Shown: positions 8,587 to 18,446 of the stretch, in pieces
How the letters are laid out: each line of letters starts with the position of its first letter
Numbering within the stretch: the first letter of the stretch is position 1
Origin: Lachnospiraceae bacterium
GTDB taxonomy: Bacteria > Bacillota > Clostridia > Lachnospirales > Lachnospiraceae
Length of the DNA stretch: 64,000 nucleotides
Reading direction: 5' to 3'
NCBI GenBank assembly: GCA_019421365.1
Contig: JAHZFJ010000004.1
Coordinates: forward strand, 124,001 to 188,000
Made by a program: the position numbers and the translations under genes
The notes under the pieces: model-generated
Databases searched by the model: none
Told to the model about the DNA's origin: nothing
The model's input: the letters and a program-made list of their open reading frames with translations, nothing else

Positions 8587-9378
8587 GTGAGGAGATATTT
8601 ACATTTATATAGAGTATTTGCAACGCAGTTCATGAAATCGTTAGTACAATCGAAGGTAGATTTTATCATTGGGCTCCTGGGATTCTTCCTTTCTCAGCTG
8701 TTCGGAATTGTTTTCTTATCGTTGGTTTTTAAACAAATACCGAGTTTGAATGGCTGGACTTTTGAACAATTAGTCTTTATATACGGATTTGCGCAGATAC
8801 CAAGGGGAATTGATCATTTCCTTACGGATAACATTTGGATGCTTGCAATGAGATACGTCATACGAGGGGAGTTTGACCGATTCTTATTACGTCCAATTAA
8901 TCCGTTCTTCCAATTAATCTGTGATAAATTCCAAGCGGATGCATTAGGAGAATTAATAGTTGGATTTGCATTAGTAGTTTTTTCTGTTATTAATCATACT
9001 GTGCAGGTGACACCAATGAATACCTTATTGTTTATTATTTCAGTGTTGGCGGGAGCATTGATTTATACAGCAATTAAATTATTCTTTGCATCATTAGCAT
9101 TTTGGATCAAGGATAGTATTGCAATTCTTCAATTAGCTTATGAGACAGCAGACTTTGCTAAGTACCCTATATCCATATATCCAAAAGTAATACGAATTGT
9201 ATTAACGTATCTGATTCCATTTGCATTTGTAGCATTCTTCCCAGCAAGTTTCTTCTTAACAGGTAAGAATGTGCTAACGACGATTGGAGCAGAGGTGTTA
9301 ATAGCAGGGATTGTTTGGATAATCGCATATGCAGTATTTCATAAGGGGTTAACGGTGTACGAGAGTGCGGGAAATTAA
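8587..9378 (+). CDS. ABC-2 type permease, subunit 2
   Basis: The 263-residue protein has six predicted membrane helices and is related to the second permease of ABC-2 heterodimeric exporters. Translation starts at GTG 8587, seven bases after AGGAGG. The motif FDRFLLRPINPFFQ (about residue 99) corresponds to the cytoplasmic loop that couples to the ATPase in this group. It is the last gene of the transporter operon. No clear terminator follows, although its end is 130 bp from the next gene. Confidence 0.8.
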   Translation: MRRYLHLYRVFATQFMKSLVQSKVDFIIGLLGFFLSQLFGIVFLSLVFKQIPSLNGWTFEQLVFIYGFAQIPRGIDHFLTDNIWMLAMRYVIRGEFDRFLLRPINPFFQLICDKFQADALGELIVGFALVVFSVINHTVQVTPMNTLLFIISVLAGALIYTAIKLFFASLAFWIKDSIAILQLAYETADFAKYPISIYPKVIRIVLTYLIPFAFVAFFPASFFLTGKNVLTTIGAEVLIAGIVWIIAYAVFHKGLTVYESAGN

Positions 9379-9511
9379 ATAGAGAGATATGCACTAATAT
9401 TTATTGAAAACTACTCTAATTAATACACTATTTCTAAGCTATGTTTGGTGTTACAATACGATAGTTTTAGTATTATTACATCAATGTGACAGTTAAGAAA
9501 GGCATAAAGAA

Positions 9512-10549
9512 ATGAATGTAGGAATGAGTAGTATTATGATTGGATTTACAATCTTGTTGTTTGCAGGATTGTGTCAAGGTAGTTTTGGATTAGGTTATAA
9601 GAATTATCAACCATTAAAGTGGGAGGCATTCTGGGAAATTTATTCTTTGTTTTGCATTATAGTTCCACTAGGCTGGGCTTGGTATCAAGTTCCTAATTTT
9701 TTTCACTATCTATCAAGTGCAGACGTAAAACATATCGTGGTGCCGGTTTTGTGTGGTACGATATGGGGGATATCTGCAGTAGGCTTTAGTAAGGCAGTTA
9801 CATATATTGGTATGTCTCTGGTATATGGTTTGTCGATGGGAATATCTGCAGTAATTGGCTCAATAATTCCGTTACTTACGATGGAAAACAAACCAAGTAC
9901 AATAAGTATTGTAGTACTTGTTGCTGGTATGGTTGTAACATTAGCTGGTATTACAGTTATAACAAAGGCAGGAATTGTTAAGACAGAGGAACAACAAGCC
10001 TTAGAAAAAGGTGCTGTTAATAAAGATGGTAAATCAGGTAAAGCTAAGATTGGTTTGTTATTAGCAATGCTGTCAGGTTTTGGGTCAGGGGCTATGAATA
10101 TAGGATTTGATTATGCAGGTCCAATTGGAAATGCAATCATGCAAGATGGATTCGGTGAAACAGGAGCTAGTGCTGTTCAATGGTTACTTGTACTAGTAGG
10201 GGGAGCACTTGCGGGTATTATATATTGTATCGTTGAACTTTCGAAGAATAAGACTTGGGTAAGTTTTACTTATAAAGGAAGCGCTAAACGAATCGTAATC
10301 TTATTCCTAACAAGTATTGTTTGGTTTGCGGCACTTGCAAGCTATGGAATTGCAACTTTAGTCTTAGGTGATATGGGAGCAGTTACCGGCTGGATTCTAT
10401 TCAATGCATTGGCATTGATTATTAGTAATCTTTGGGGAATACAATGCGGTGAATGGAAAGGTTCTAAAAGAGGAAAGAAGATTCTTCTTTATGGAAACCT
10501 AGTATTGATTATATCGTGGATATTTATTGGAATATCCAATGCAATATAA
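9512..10549 (+). CDS. RhaT-like sugar-proton symporter
   Basis: The 345-residue protein has ten hydrophobic helices with the N-terminal GLCQGSFGLGYK and internal CGTIWGISAVGFSKAVTYIG blocks seen in L-rhamnose-proton symporters (RhaT family of the drug/metabolite transporter superfamily). RhaT imports L-rhamnose or related deoxy sugars by proton symport. ATG 9512 has only a weak site (GAAAGG, 12 bases upstream); an ATG four codons later is an alternative. It is a single gene ending at a long hairpin. The neighbouring sugar genes fit a role in rhamnose uptake, but the exact substrate is inferred. Confidence 0.7.
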   Translation: MNVGMSSIMIGFTILLFAGLCQGSFGLGYKNYQPLKWEAFWEIYSLFCIIVPLGWAWYQVPNFFHYLSSADVKHIVVPVLCGTIWGISAVGFSKAVTYIGMSLVYGLSMGISAVIGSIIPLLTMENKPSTISIVVLVAGMVVTLAGITVITKAGIVKTEEQQALEKGAVNKDGKSGKAKIGLLLAMLSGFGSGAMNIGFDYAGPIGNAIMQDGFGETGASAVQWLLVLVGGALAGIIYCIVELSKNKTWVSFTYKGSAKRIVILFLTSIVWFAALASYGIATLVLGDMGAVTGWILFNALALIISNLWGIQCGEWKGSKRGKKILLYGNLVLIISWIFIGISNAI

Positions 10550-10584
10550 ATCGAACGTAATCTAAATAAGAGCATTTATTAATT

Positions 10585-10645
10585 AATCGTAGCTATAGGA
10601 CTGTTCTGGAAGCATTCTTTCAGAATATTCTCATTCGCTACGATT
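10585..10645. terminator. Two-tier hairpin after the RhaT-like gene
   Basis: An outer stem, AATCGTAGC (10585-10593) with GCTACGATT (10637-10645), encloses a second stem of TTCTGGAAG with CTTTCAGAA. There is no clean T-run after it, so it may be a weak terminator or an RNA-stabilising 3' structure. Confidence 0.45.
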
Positions 10646-10689
10646 TATTATTGGAAGAATATTTGTAAGATAGGATTCCATTACAGGAC

Positions 10690-10718
10690 TTGAAAGATTA
10701 CATGTAGTTATGTAATAT
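10690..10718 (+). promoter_or_regulatory. Promoter of the AraC gene with an overlapping palindrome
   Basis: TTGAAA (10690-10695) and TAATAT (10713-10718) are 17 bp apart. The inverted repeat ATTACAT-N6-ATGTAAT (10697-10716) covers the spacer and the -10 box, a typical position for an autoregulatory operator. Confidence 0.5.
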
Positions 10719-10757
10719 AGATTTTAGTAAAAGACGTGCCAATGGGAGGATACCATA

Positions 10758-11603
10758 ATGCCATTTGAAATATCAAGTGAAAACTTTCGAAATGATACCA
10801 TTTATCATCAATTTGGTTCGGATTATACCAATCTTTTTGGATGTGGGTTTTTAAATAAAAAGAATAAAAAGTGTAAGGAAGAGAATTACATCTATAAGCA
10901 TTATGGTGTCGTTCTAGTCTTAAGTGGGAACGGAGTACATTTCGATGAGGAAGGGAATGAGACTATGGTATATCCGGGATGTCTGATTCAGCGTATCCCG
11001 GATAAGAAACAATCCTTACAACTTAATCCTGATGGTAGCTGGTTAGAATTTTTTATATGTATTGGAAAAGGGATGTATGACTCCTTAGTATCGATGGATT
11101 TACTAGATGGAAAACAGACTGTTTTAGTACCTGGGCTAAATCGTGCCATACTTGAACGTTGCACAGAGTTTCATCAATTAATGAAATTCTCCCACCCGAC
11201 GGAGATCAATATGTTGGTACCAGAGGCATTAAAAATTATTCTAATGTTTCATCAATTACATAAAGAAAACAGTAATAATTCGAAGGATCGAGAGATTGTA
11301 CATAAGGCTAGTATGCTTCTAGCACAGCCCACTTCATATAAGGTACCGATTTCTGATATAGCAGATGATTTGAATATCGGTTATGAGAAATTTAGAAAGA
11401 TATTCAAAGATATAATGGGTGTTTCTCCTCATAATTATGTGATACAAAAACGGATGGATATTGCAAAAACATATTTAATAGACAAAAATAAAAGCATCAA
11501 AGAGATTGCGTTAGAACTTGGTTTTGCAGATGCCTATGCATTTTCTAAACAGTTCAGAAAATGTGTAGGTTTGTCGCCAAGTGAGTTTCGAAGGGAGTGC
11601 TAA
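10758..11603 (+). CDS. AraC-family regulator next to lacLM
   Basis: The 281-residue protein has an N-terminal cupin-like sugar-sensing domain (about residues 20-160) and a C-terminal pair of HTH motifs (about 185-280, ending GLSPSEFRREC). The second HTH contains SIKEIALELGFADAYAFSKQ, the usual AraC signature. ATG 10758 is preceded by GGGAGG. It lies 183 bp upstream of lacL in the same direction, so it is a likely activator of the beta-galactosidase operon, although it has its own promoter. The inducer cannot be read from the sequence. Confidence 0.85.
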   Translation: MPFEISSENFRNDTIYHQFGSDYTNLFGCGFLNKKNKKCKEENYIYKHYGVVLVLSGNGVHFDEEGNETMVYPGCLIQRIPDKKQSLQLNPDGSWLEFFICIGKGMYDSLVSMDLLDGKQTVLVPGLNRAILERCTEFHQLMKFSHPTEINMLVPEALKIILMFHQLHKENSNNSKDREIVHKASMLLAQPTSYKVPISDIADDLNIGYEKFRKIFKDIMGVSPHNYVIQKRMDIAKTYLIDKNKSIKEIALELGFADAYAFSKQFRKCVGLSPSEFRREC

Positions 11604-11786
11604 GAAGAGCATAGTAATTGTTACTACGGTATAAAATTGTAATACCAATTTTGACATCAAGAATACCTTTTCATCAATTGTATGATTTAGATTAATTTAT
11701 TAATATTATTTTATAGATAAGGATTATGACTATAGGCTCTGTTTTAGTTAAAATGGAGTGGAACAGTTGACACAAGGAAAGGAAAC

Positions 11787-13697
11787 ATGGTGAGACAAAT
11801 GAACGCAGATATGAATTGGTTAGATGATCCAGAGGTATTTCGAGTAAATCGGTTAGATGCACATAGTAATCATAGGTTTTACAAGGATATGGAAGAAATG
11901 AAGCAAGAATCTAATTCCTTAATGCAAAGTCTGAATGGAAATTGGAGTTTTTCTTATTCGAGGAATGCTAAGGAAAGACCGATTGATTTTTACAATGTGG
12001 ATTTTGATGATCATATATTTGATGAGATACAAGTACCTGGGCATATAGAACTTAGTGGATACGATAAGATACACTATATTAATACGATGTACCCATGGGA
12101 AGGACATGCATATAGACGTCCGAAATATTTACTTGAAAATCATCCAGAGGGTGCTGGGCTATTTAGTGAATCAGAGTATAATCCAGTAGGTTCCTATCGC
12201 AAAGTATTCGATTTGAATGAAGAGCTGATAGGGAAAAGAGTTTACATCTGTTTTGAAGGTGCAGAACAAGCAATTTTTGTGTGGCTTAACGGAGAATTCG
12301 TTGGATATGCAGAGGATAGCTTTACTCCATCAGAATTTGATTTGACGCCATACATCAAAGAAAAAGGGAATGTTTTAGCAGTAGAAGTTCATAAAAGATG
12401 TTCTGCCGCATACCTAGAAGATCAAGATTTCTTCCGTTTCTTTGGAATTTATAGGAATGTTACGTTATACGCAAAACCTACTATCCATGTGGAGGATTTA
12501 TGGGTAAGACCATCATTAAAAGAAGACAATACCACAGGAAAGTTCCAGGTGGATTTGAAAATCTCATCCGTTACGGAGTCTGAGATGGAGAATGGTATGG
12601 TGAAGGTCACACTATTGGATAAGGAAGAAAGTGTGGTATTTCAAGCAGAAGATGCCATCAATGAGACAGTATCTTTGCAACCAGTGGAAATTGCGAAGGT
12701 AACTCCTTGGGATAATCACAATCCGTATCTGTATACAGTACTTGTTCAAGTATATAATTCAGAACAAAAGCTTATTGAAGTTGTACCATATAATATCGGC
12801 TTTAGAAGAATCGAGATAAAAGATAACGTTATTCTATTAAACGGAAAGCGATTAATTATAAATGGTGTTAACCGTCATGAATGGAGTGCAGAGAGAGGAA
12901 GAAGCATTACGATGCAAGACATGGAATGGGATATGAAGTGTATGCTAGAGAACAATATTAATGCAGTAAGAACATGTCATTATCCGAATCAGATTCCTTG
13001 GTATTATATGTGCGATGAGAATGGTGTATATATGATGGCAGAGACAAATCTAGAATCCCATGGATCATGGCAAAAATCGGGTGCTATTGAACCTTCTTGG
13101 AATCTTCCAGGTAGTCATGAGAAGTGGAGAGAGGTAGTACTTGACAGAGCAAGATCTAATTTTGAATTCTTCAAGAATCATACGTCTATCTTAATGTGGT
13201 CTCTAGGTAATGAATCCTATGCAGAAGAGAATCTAGCTGTTATGAATCAGTATTATAAAGAGGTTGATCCGGAGCGATTAGTACATTATGAAGGAGTGGT
13301 ATCCAATCGTATATTTGAAGATCGCATATCAGATATGGAGAGTCAGATGTACACAGCACCTTGGAATGTAGAAGCGTATCTAGATAACAATCCGAAAAAG
13401 CCTATGCTTTTGTGTGAATATATGCATTGTATGGGAAATTCATTAGGCGGGATGATATCTTATGTTAAACTTCTAGATAAATATGAGAACTACCATGGTG
13501 GATTCATATGGGATTATATCGATCAGGCATTGTGGGTAAATGATGAAGTTACTGGAGAGAAAGTCTTGCGTTATGGTGGAGATTTCGACGACCGACCTTC
13601 TGATTACGAATTCTCAGGAAACGGTATTGTATTTGCAGATAGAAGTGAAAAACCAGCTATGCAGGAGGTAAAATATTGTTATGGATTGTACAAATAG
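11787..13697 (+). CDS. lacL: Beta-galactosidase large subunit LacL (GH2)
   Basis: The 636-residue protein covers the N-terminal two thirds of LacZ: sugar-binding domain, immunoglobulin-like domain and TIM barrel. Both GH2 catalytic glutamates are present, the acid/base in MWSLGNES (about residue 474) and the nucleophile in LLCEYMHCMGNS (about 550). It ends YCYGLYK, exactly where LacL of lactic acid bacteria ends, and its reading frame overlaps that of a 322-residue LacM by 17 bp. This matches the LacLM heterodimer family (LacL about 626 residues, LacM about 320), so it is not read as a broken lacZ. No signal peptide is seen, so it acts in the cytoplasm. An ATG four codons downstream (11799) is an alternative start that would match the usual LacL N-terminus. 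Confidence 0.9.
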   Translation: MVRQMNADMNWLDDPEVFRVNRLDAHSNHRFYKDMEEMKQESNSLMQSLNGNWSFSYSRNAKERPIDFYNVDFDDHIFDEIQVPGHIELSGYDKIHYINTMYPWEGHAYRRPKYLLENHPEGAGLFSESEYNPVGSYRKVFDLNEELIGKRVYICFEGAEQAIFVWLNGEFVGYAEDSFTPSEFDLTPYIKEKGNVLAVEVHKRCSAAYLEDQDFFRFFGIYRNVTLYAKPTIHVEDLWVRPSLKEDNTTGKFQVDLKISSVTESEMENGMVKVTLLDKEESVVFQAEDAINETVSLQPVEIAKVTPWDNHNPYLYTVLVQVYNSEQKLIEVVPYNIGFRRIEIKDNVILLNGKRLIINGVNRHEWSAERGRSITMQDMEWDMKCMLENNINAVRTCHYPNQIPWYYMCDENGVYMMAETNLESHGSWQKSGAIEPSWNLPGSHEKWREVVLDRARSNFEFFKNHTSILMWSLGNESYAEENLAVMNQYYKEVDPERLVHYEGVVSNRIFEDRISDMESQMYTAPWNVEAYLDNNPKKPMLLCEYMHCMGNSLGGMISYVKLLDKYENYHGGFIWDYIDQALWVNDEVTGEKVLRYGGDFDDRPSDYEFSGNGIVFADRSEKPAMQEVKYCYGLYK

Positions 13698-14649
13698 AAA
13701 GATAGATCAATTGCAAATTATATATGGAGATGTAACCTTAGGATTACATGGAGAAGATTTTCATTATATCTTTTCTTATCAGACTGGAGGATTAGAGTCT
13801 CTTGTGATTGGAGGGAAAGAGTGGTTGTATCGTACGCCAAAACCTACCTGCTGGAGAGCTACAACGGATAATGATCGAGGAAGTAGATTTTCGCAAAAAT
13901 CTGGAATGTGGTTAGGTACAGATATGTTTCTTTTCTGTAGTAATGTCCTTGTAACAATCGATGGGAGAGATATAGAGAAACCTATTGCACCTTTAAATAA
14001 TACATTTAACGAGACAGAAGTTGCAAACACAGTTAAAGTAACGTTTACGTATAAAACCATTACAATTCCAACAACAGAAATCGATGTGTCATATGAAGTC
14101 AATGGTACAGGAAGAATACAAGTAAAGGTACACTACTATGGTAAGGAGGGACTTCCGGAGTTACCTGTATTCGGAATGCGTTTTGTGATGCCAACGAAAG
14201 CCACAGGATTTACTTATGAAGGCTTATCCGGTGAAACGTATCCAGACCGTATGGCAGGAGGCGTACCAGGTGTCTATACAGTAGAAGGATTGCCAGTTAC
14301 TAGATATATGGTTCCACAAGATTGTAATGTTCATATGAAAACCAATTGGTTAGAAGTTAGTAGAAATACAACGCAAAATAATGCAGATAAGAGTAAAGAT
14401 ATTTTTACATTACGATTTTCAGCAGTGGATAAAGAGTTTGCATTTTCATGTATTCCGTATACAGCAGAAGAATTAGAGAATGCCACACATCATGAAGAAC
14501 TTCCATTACCACGTAGAACGGTTGTATCGATATTAGGCGCGGTACGCGGTGTTGGAGGAATTAACAGTTGGAATGCAGATGTAGAGGAAGCGTATCATAT
14601 TAACGCGGAAGAAGATATAGAATATACATTTGAAATTTCTAAAGTATAA
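13681..14649 (+). CDS. lacM: Beta-galactosidase small subunit LacM
   Basis: The 322-residue protein is the C-terminal beta-sandwich domain (LacZ domain 5, bgal_small_N). It begins with the LacM-type pattern IYGDVTLGLHGEDFHY and includes WRATTDNDRGSRF, the segment that contributes to the active site and is essential for activity. Its ATG lies inside the lacL gene, with AGGAGG 12 bases upstream, and the 17-bp overlap implies translational coupling and equal amounts of the two subunits. A terminator follows about 95 bp after the stop. A LacL-LacM interaction is expected from the family. Confidence 0.9.
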   Translation: MDCTNRKIDQLQIIYGDVTLGLHGEDFHYIFSYQTGGLESLVIGGKEWLYRTPKPTCWRATTDNDRGSRFSQKSGMWLGTDMFLFCSNVLVTIDGRDIEKPIAPLNNTFNETEVANTVKVTFTYKTITIPTTEIDVSYEVNGTGRIQVKVHYYGKEGLPELPVFGMRFVMPTKATGFTYEGLSGETYPDRMAGGVPGVYTVEGLPVTRYMVPQDCNVHMKTNWLEVSRNTTQNNADKSKDIFTLRFSAVDKEFAFSCIPYTAEELENATHHEELPLPRRTVVSILGAVRGVGGINSWNADVEEAYHINAEEDIEYTFEISKV

Positions 14650-14742
14650 TTACTAGGAGTCAAAGAGAATATAGTTAGGCAAATGAGATAACTGCAATTT
14701 TGTAATATCTTTTAATAATATACCGAATAAGGTTAAATTCCT

Positions 14743-14776
14743 AAAATAAGGTTCTGTAAAAGGAACCTTATTTTTT
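14743..14776 (+). terminator. Intrinsic terminator after lacM
   Basis: A 12-bp perfect stem (14743-14754 with 14763-14774) with an 8-nt loop is followed by a T-run, ending the lacLM transcript. Confidence 0.9.
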
Positions 14777-14826
14777 GTGCATTTATAACTAAAATTATAT
14801 GAACAATTTATTATTAGTTTACTCAT

Positions 14827-14854
14827 TTAACAAATTATTTATATATGATACAAT
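14827..14854 (+). promoter_or_regulatory. Promoter of the first YesM-YesN module
   Basis: TTAACA (14827-14832) and TACAAT (14849-14854) have a 16-bp spacer, and lie between the lacM terminator and the kinase gene. Confidence 0.6.
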
Positions 14855-14918
14855 ATAATTACTAAAATTTATAAAAACTGGTTATAAAAGGAGAAAGTAT
14901 TATAGGGAGGTACGATTC

Positions 14919-16718
14919 ATGCTAAAGAATAGTATACACCGTGTAAGTCAAGCGATGGATAATGTGAAAATCCATAATAAACTGATTATTCTATTCATAT
15001 GTTGTGTTTTAATTCCGGTTGTCTCTACCAATTGTGCATTGTACTACATTGTAAGTAAGAAGGCAGAATTAGAACGAATAACAGAGATGAAGAATATACA
15101 GCAGCGTTTGGAGTATAACATCTCCACGGTTTTTGAAGCGGCAGAGAGTGTTGCAAATCAGTTTAAAAAGGACAAGGTTCTCAATGATTTTCTAAACACC
15201 AAGTATGCAGATAATATGGAGTATTATGAGAGTTATAGTGCTCTTATGAGAGACAATGCATTTAGTTATTACTATCAATCTGAATCAGTTTATAAGATAT
15301 CGCTTTTTACCAATAACAAAACGGTAACAAGAAGTAGTTCCTTTTATCCACTTAGTGATGTCGTGAATGAAGAATGGTATCAGAATGTTGTCGTGGAGAG
15401 CATGGATGATAGTACATTGCAAGTTTACTATAGTAATCCTATCATCAAAAACCCATATGATGCATGGTCTAACAGGAAGATATCGATCTTTACACAGCTT
15501 GATAGCTTTGGAGAGATTAAGAAATATCTTAAAGTAGATATTAGTTATACGAATTTAGAGCAATTAGTTTTTAATGAAAAGTCTGTACAAGATATTCTGA
15601 TTGTTGAAGATGGGATGATCCTGTTTGATACAAGAAACGGTAGACTTGAAAGCAAGCCGTTAAAGCAATATGAACCAATAGACGAACATTTGCTTCAGGA
15701 AGAAAAGACTATGAAAGTACTAGGTAATGAGTGGAAGATTATTGTTGTTGCAGAGAGAAAGCATTTTTTTGATAATTTCATTGATAATCGTGTTTTATTA
15801 TGTTTGACGATTTTGATAAATCTCATAATACCAAGCTCTGCAATTATGTTAATTGGTAGTTCAATAAAAGACCGAGTTCGGGTTACGGAAAATTACATAA
15901 AGGAACTAAAAGATGGTAAGTACAAGCGAATCGATTGTTATGAAGGTAAAGATGAAATCGGTAGTCTAATTAGTAGTTACAACATGATGGTATTGCGGAT
16001 ACAAGAATTAGTTGAAGTTGTGTTAAAGGGTAAAGCGGAACGACAAAAATTAATTATATCTAAAAAGGAGGCGGAGTTACAAGCATTACAGAGCCAGGTT
16101 AATCCGCATTTTATGTTTAATACGCTTGAGAGTATTCGGATGAAGAGTCTGCTGAATGGGGAAGAAGGAACTGCAACGATAATTGGAACATTAGCATTAC
16201 ATATGAGACGAACGATAGGTTGGGGAGATGATTTTACCACTATTGGTGAAGAAATAGAATTTCTTAAAGGGTATCTAGAGATACAGAAGTATCGATTTGG
16301 AGATCGACTTGATTATTCCATTCATGTACAACAGGAGTGCGAGCAGTATAGGATTCCTAAATTCAGTATTCTTACATTCGTGGAGAATGCTTGTATACAT
16401 GGAATTGAGAAGAAAAGTGATGGTGGGAGAGTTGATGTCATTATCATGGAAGAAGCAGGTCATCTTTTTATTGAAATTATGGATAACGGGGTTGGGATAA
16501 AAGAGGAGGCGTTAGATAGAATCAATCGTTTAATTAAAACAGCTTCAATTGAGAAGGTGAAAGAGGGGAATAGTATAGGAATCATTAATTCCTATCTTCG
16601 CTTGAAGATGTATTATCATGGAGCAGTAGAATTCCAGATTGAAAGTAAATATAGCGAGGGTACGGAAATATATATGGTGCTACCTTGTGATGTCGATGTA
16701 TTGGAGGGAATGGAATGA
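14919..16718 (+). CDS. YesM-type sensor histidine kinase
   Basis: The 599-residue protein has a transmembrane helix at about residues 20-45, a large extracellular sensor domain (about 46-285), a second helix at about 290-312, a HAMP segment, and a His_kinase-type phosphoacceptor region with the H in LQSQVNPHFMFNTLES. The ATPase domain carries FVENACIHGIEKK (N box) and MDNGVGIKEEAL (G1). GGGAGG precedes ATG 14919. The stop overlaps the start of the response regulator gene by four bases (ATGA). Such pairs sense extracellular oligosaccharides and switch on the adjacent ABC importer; the ligand here is unknown. Confidence 0.9.
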   Translation: MLKNSIHRVSQAMDNVKIHNKLIILFICCVLIPVVSTNCALYYIVSKKAELERITEMKNIQQRLEYNISTVFEAAESVANQFKKDKVLNDFLNTKYADNMEYYESYSALMRDNAFSYYYQSESVYKISLFTNNKTVTRSSSFYPLSDVVNEEWYQNVVVESMDDSTLQVYYSNPIIKNPYDAWSNRKISIFTQLDSFGEIKKYLKVDISYTNLEQLVFNEKSVQDILIVEDGMILFDTRNGRLESKPLKQYEPIDEHLLQEEKTMKVLGNEWKIIVVAERKHFFDNFIDNRVLLCLTILINLIIPSSAIMLIGSSIKDRVRVTENYIKELKDGKYKRIDCYEGKDEIGSLISSYNMMVLRIQELVEVVLKGKAERQKLIISKKEAELQALQSQVNPHFMFNTLESIRMKSLLNGEEGTATIIGTLALHMRRTIGWGDDFTTIGEEIEFLKGYLEIQKYRFGDRLDYSIHVQQECEQYRIPKFSILTFVENACIHGIEKKSDGGRVDVIIMEEAGHLFIEIMDNGVGIKEEALDRINRLIKTASIEKVKEGNSIGIINSYLRLKMYYHGAVEFQIESKYSEGTEIYMVLPCDVDVLEGME

Positions 16719-18283
16719 TTTCAATAATGATAGTAGATGATGAACCTTTTATAAGGGAAGGCTTGAAGGTAGTTATTAATTGGGAGGAACAAGGATTCCA
16801 CATTGTAGCAGAAGCTTCTAATGGGAGAGAGGCACTAGACATACTAGATGAGCAGGAGATTGATTTAGTAATAGTAGATATTCGTATGCCGATTTATGAT
16901 GGATTGGAATTCATAGAATTAGCAAAGCAGAAAAGCAATAGAAGAACAAAATACGTAATTTTAAGTGGTTATAGTGATTTTGATTATGTAAAGAAAGCAC
17001 TAAAGCAAAATGTATCCAATTATATATTAAAACCTATACAAAAAGATGAGTTAATTAGTACTCTAAGGAAAGTGAAAGACGAGATTTTGAAAGAACAACT
17101 TGATGAGGAGGCAATAAAACAACTTAAGAATAATCAATTAAGGAACTCTATCGAAGGCCTAGTTGGTGGGTTATATAGTGACGCTAGCTTGTGTTTGATA
17201 AGAGAACACTTTGGTAAACTTAATTCCTTGCGTTATGTGTTGATTCGTATTGAGAGGAAGACTAGAGAAAAATCTAATAAGGATGTACGCACACATCTTC
17301 ATAATTTACTTATGGATTCAATAAATTCTAACTTATATTATCTTACAGAGGCGAAGAAATTGAATGCCAATACCTATGATGTAGGGGTAATTATTTGCAA
17401 CAGAAGTAGGAAAATTATAGATACACAGGTTGTTAATATGATTTTTGAACAGTGCATCAAAGATTTGAGATATCAGTATAGTTTGTATGTTGGAATACAA
17501 GTTGAGAATATTGAAGAGTTGAATGAAAGTTATAAGACAGCAATGAGAGCGACAGTTAACCAGTGTATGACAAATACGAAGGACCAAATCACGTATTTTG
17601 ATGAATTGAAAGCCAAGGAATCAACAAGACATTCGGTATCATATGAGAAGATCGAGCGTCTATCTCGTTACGTGAAAGAACATAATGCAGAAAAGATAGT
17701 ACCAGTGATCGAAGATATCTATGAAGAACTAAAAGAGGGCTTAGTAGAACCCGAACTAATCCAGATTAATATACGGTATATCTTGTATAATCTGGTTGAT
17801 GTATCACAAGATGTATTAGGTAAAGCAGAACAAGAAGGGATATTAGAATACTTAAATGATACAATGCTTGAAGATCTCTCTTATTGTGGTGATATGGAAG
17901 GGTTTATTCATGTTGTCCTTGATTTGTCAGAATACCTATATCAGTTAAAGAACTATTCTTCTTCCATGGTTTTAACTAAAGTAGTGAAAGAAATCGATGA
18001 GAGATATGCAGAGAATATAACATTAAAGAATCTTGGTAAAAAGTATTTTATTAATAGTGTATATCTTGGGCAAGTTTTTAAGAAGGAAATTGGTAGGTCC
18101 TTTAAAGAGTATCTGAATATCGTTCGTATTGAAAAAGCAGCAGAATTCTTGGTGGAAACGGATGAAAGAGTATATGCTATTGCAGAAAAGGTGGGATACC
18201 AAAAGGTCGATTATTTTATTAGTAAATTTGTAAGTATTAAGGGGACAACCCCACATCAATACCGACTTAAGGTTAAGTGTTAG
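16715..18283 (+). CDS. YesN-type response regulator, AraC output
   Basis: The 522-residue protein has a receiver domain (residues 1-120: acidic pair DDE at 8-10, phosphoacceptor aspartate in VIVDIRMP at about residue 55, switch lysine in ILKPIQK), a helical middle region, and a C-terminal AraC DNA-binding domain ending TTPHQYRLKVK. It is translationally coupled to the upstream kinase. A gap of 163 bp without a clear terminator separates it from the sugar-binding lipoprotein gene, its most likely target. Confidence 0.9.
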   Translation: MISIMIVDDEPFIREGLKVVINWEEQGFHIVAEASNGREALDILDEQEIDLVIVDIRMPIYDGLEFIELAKQKSNRRTKYVILSGYSDFDYVKKALKQNVSNYILKPIQKDELISTLRKVKDEILKEQLDEEAIKQLKNNQLRNSIEGLVGGLYSDASLCLIREHFGKLNSLRYVLIRIERKTREKSNKDVRTHLHNLLMDSINSNLYYLTEAKKLNANTYDVGVIICNRSRKIIDTQVVNMIFEQCIKDLRYQYSLYVGIQVENIEELNESYKTAMRATVNQCMTNTKDQITYFDELKAKESTRHSVSYEKIERLSRYVKEHNAEKIVPVIEDIYEELKEGLVEPELIQINIRYILYNLVDVSQDVLGKAEQEGILEYLNDTMLEDLSYCGDMEGFIHVVLDLSEYLYQLKNYSSSMVLTKVVKEIDERYAENITLKNLGKKYFINSVYLGQVFKKEIGRSFKEYLNIVRIEKAAEFLVETDERVYAIAEKVGYQKVDYFISKFVSIKGTTPHQYRLKVKC

Positions 18284-18446
18284 GCTCGTTAGACAAAAAC
18301 AACTAGTATCTACAAACTCATATACCCACAAATTAAATAAAAGATGTTAAAAAGCAAAGAATGTATAAGTTTTATGTGGATGTATACTTCTTAAATCAAT
18401 GCTAAGATATTAGTGTATTCAAAATGCTATTAAGGAGGTAGTTTTT

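Noticed and set aside
11787..14649. Possible frameshifted lacZ pseudogene
   Set aside because: The break point, subunit sizes, internal AGGAGG and 17-bp overlap all match natural LacL/LacM pairs.
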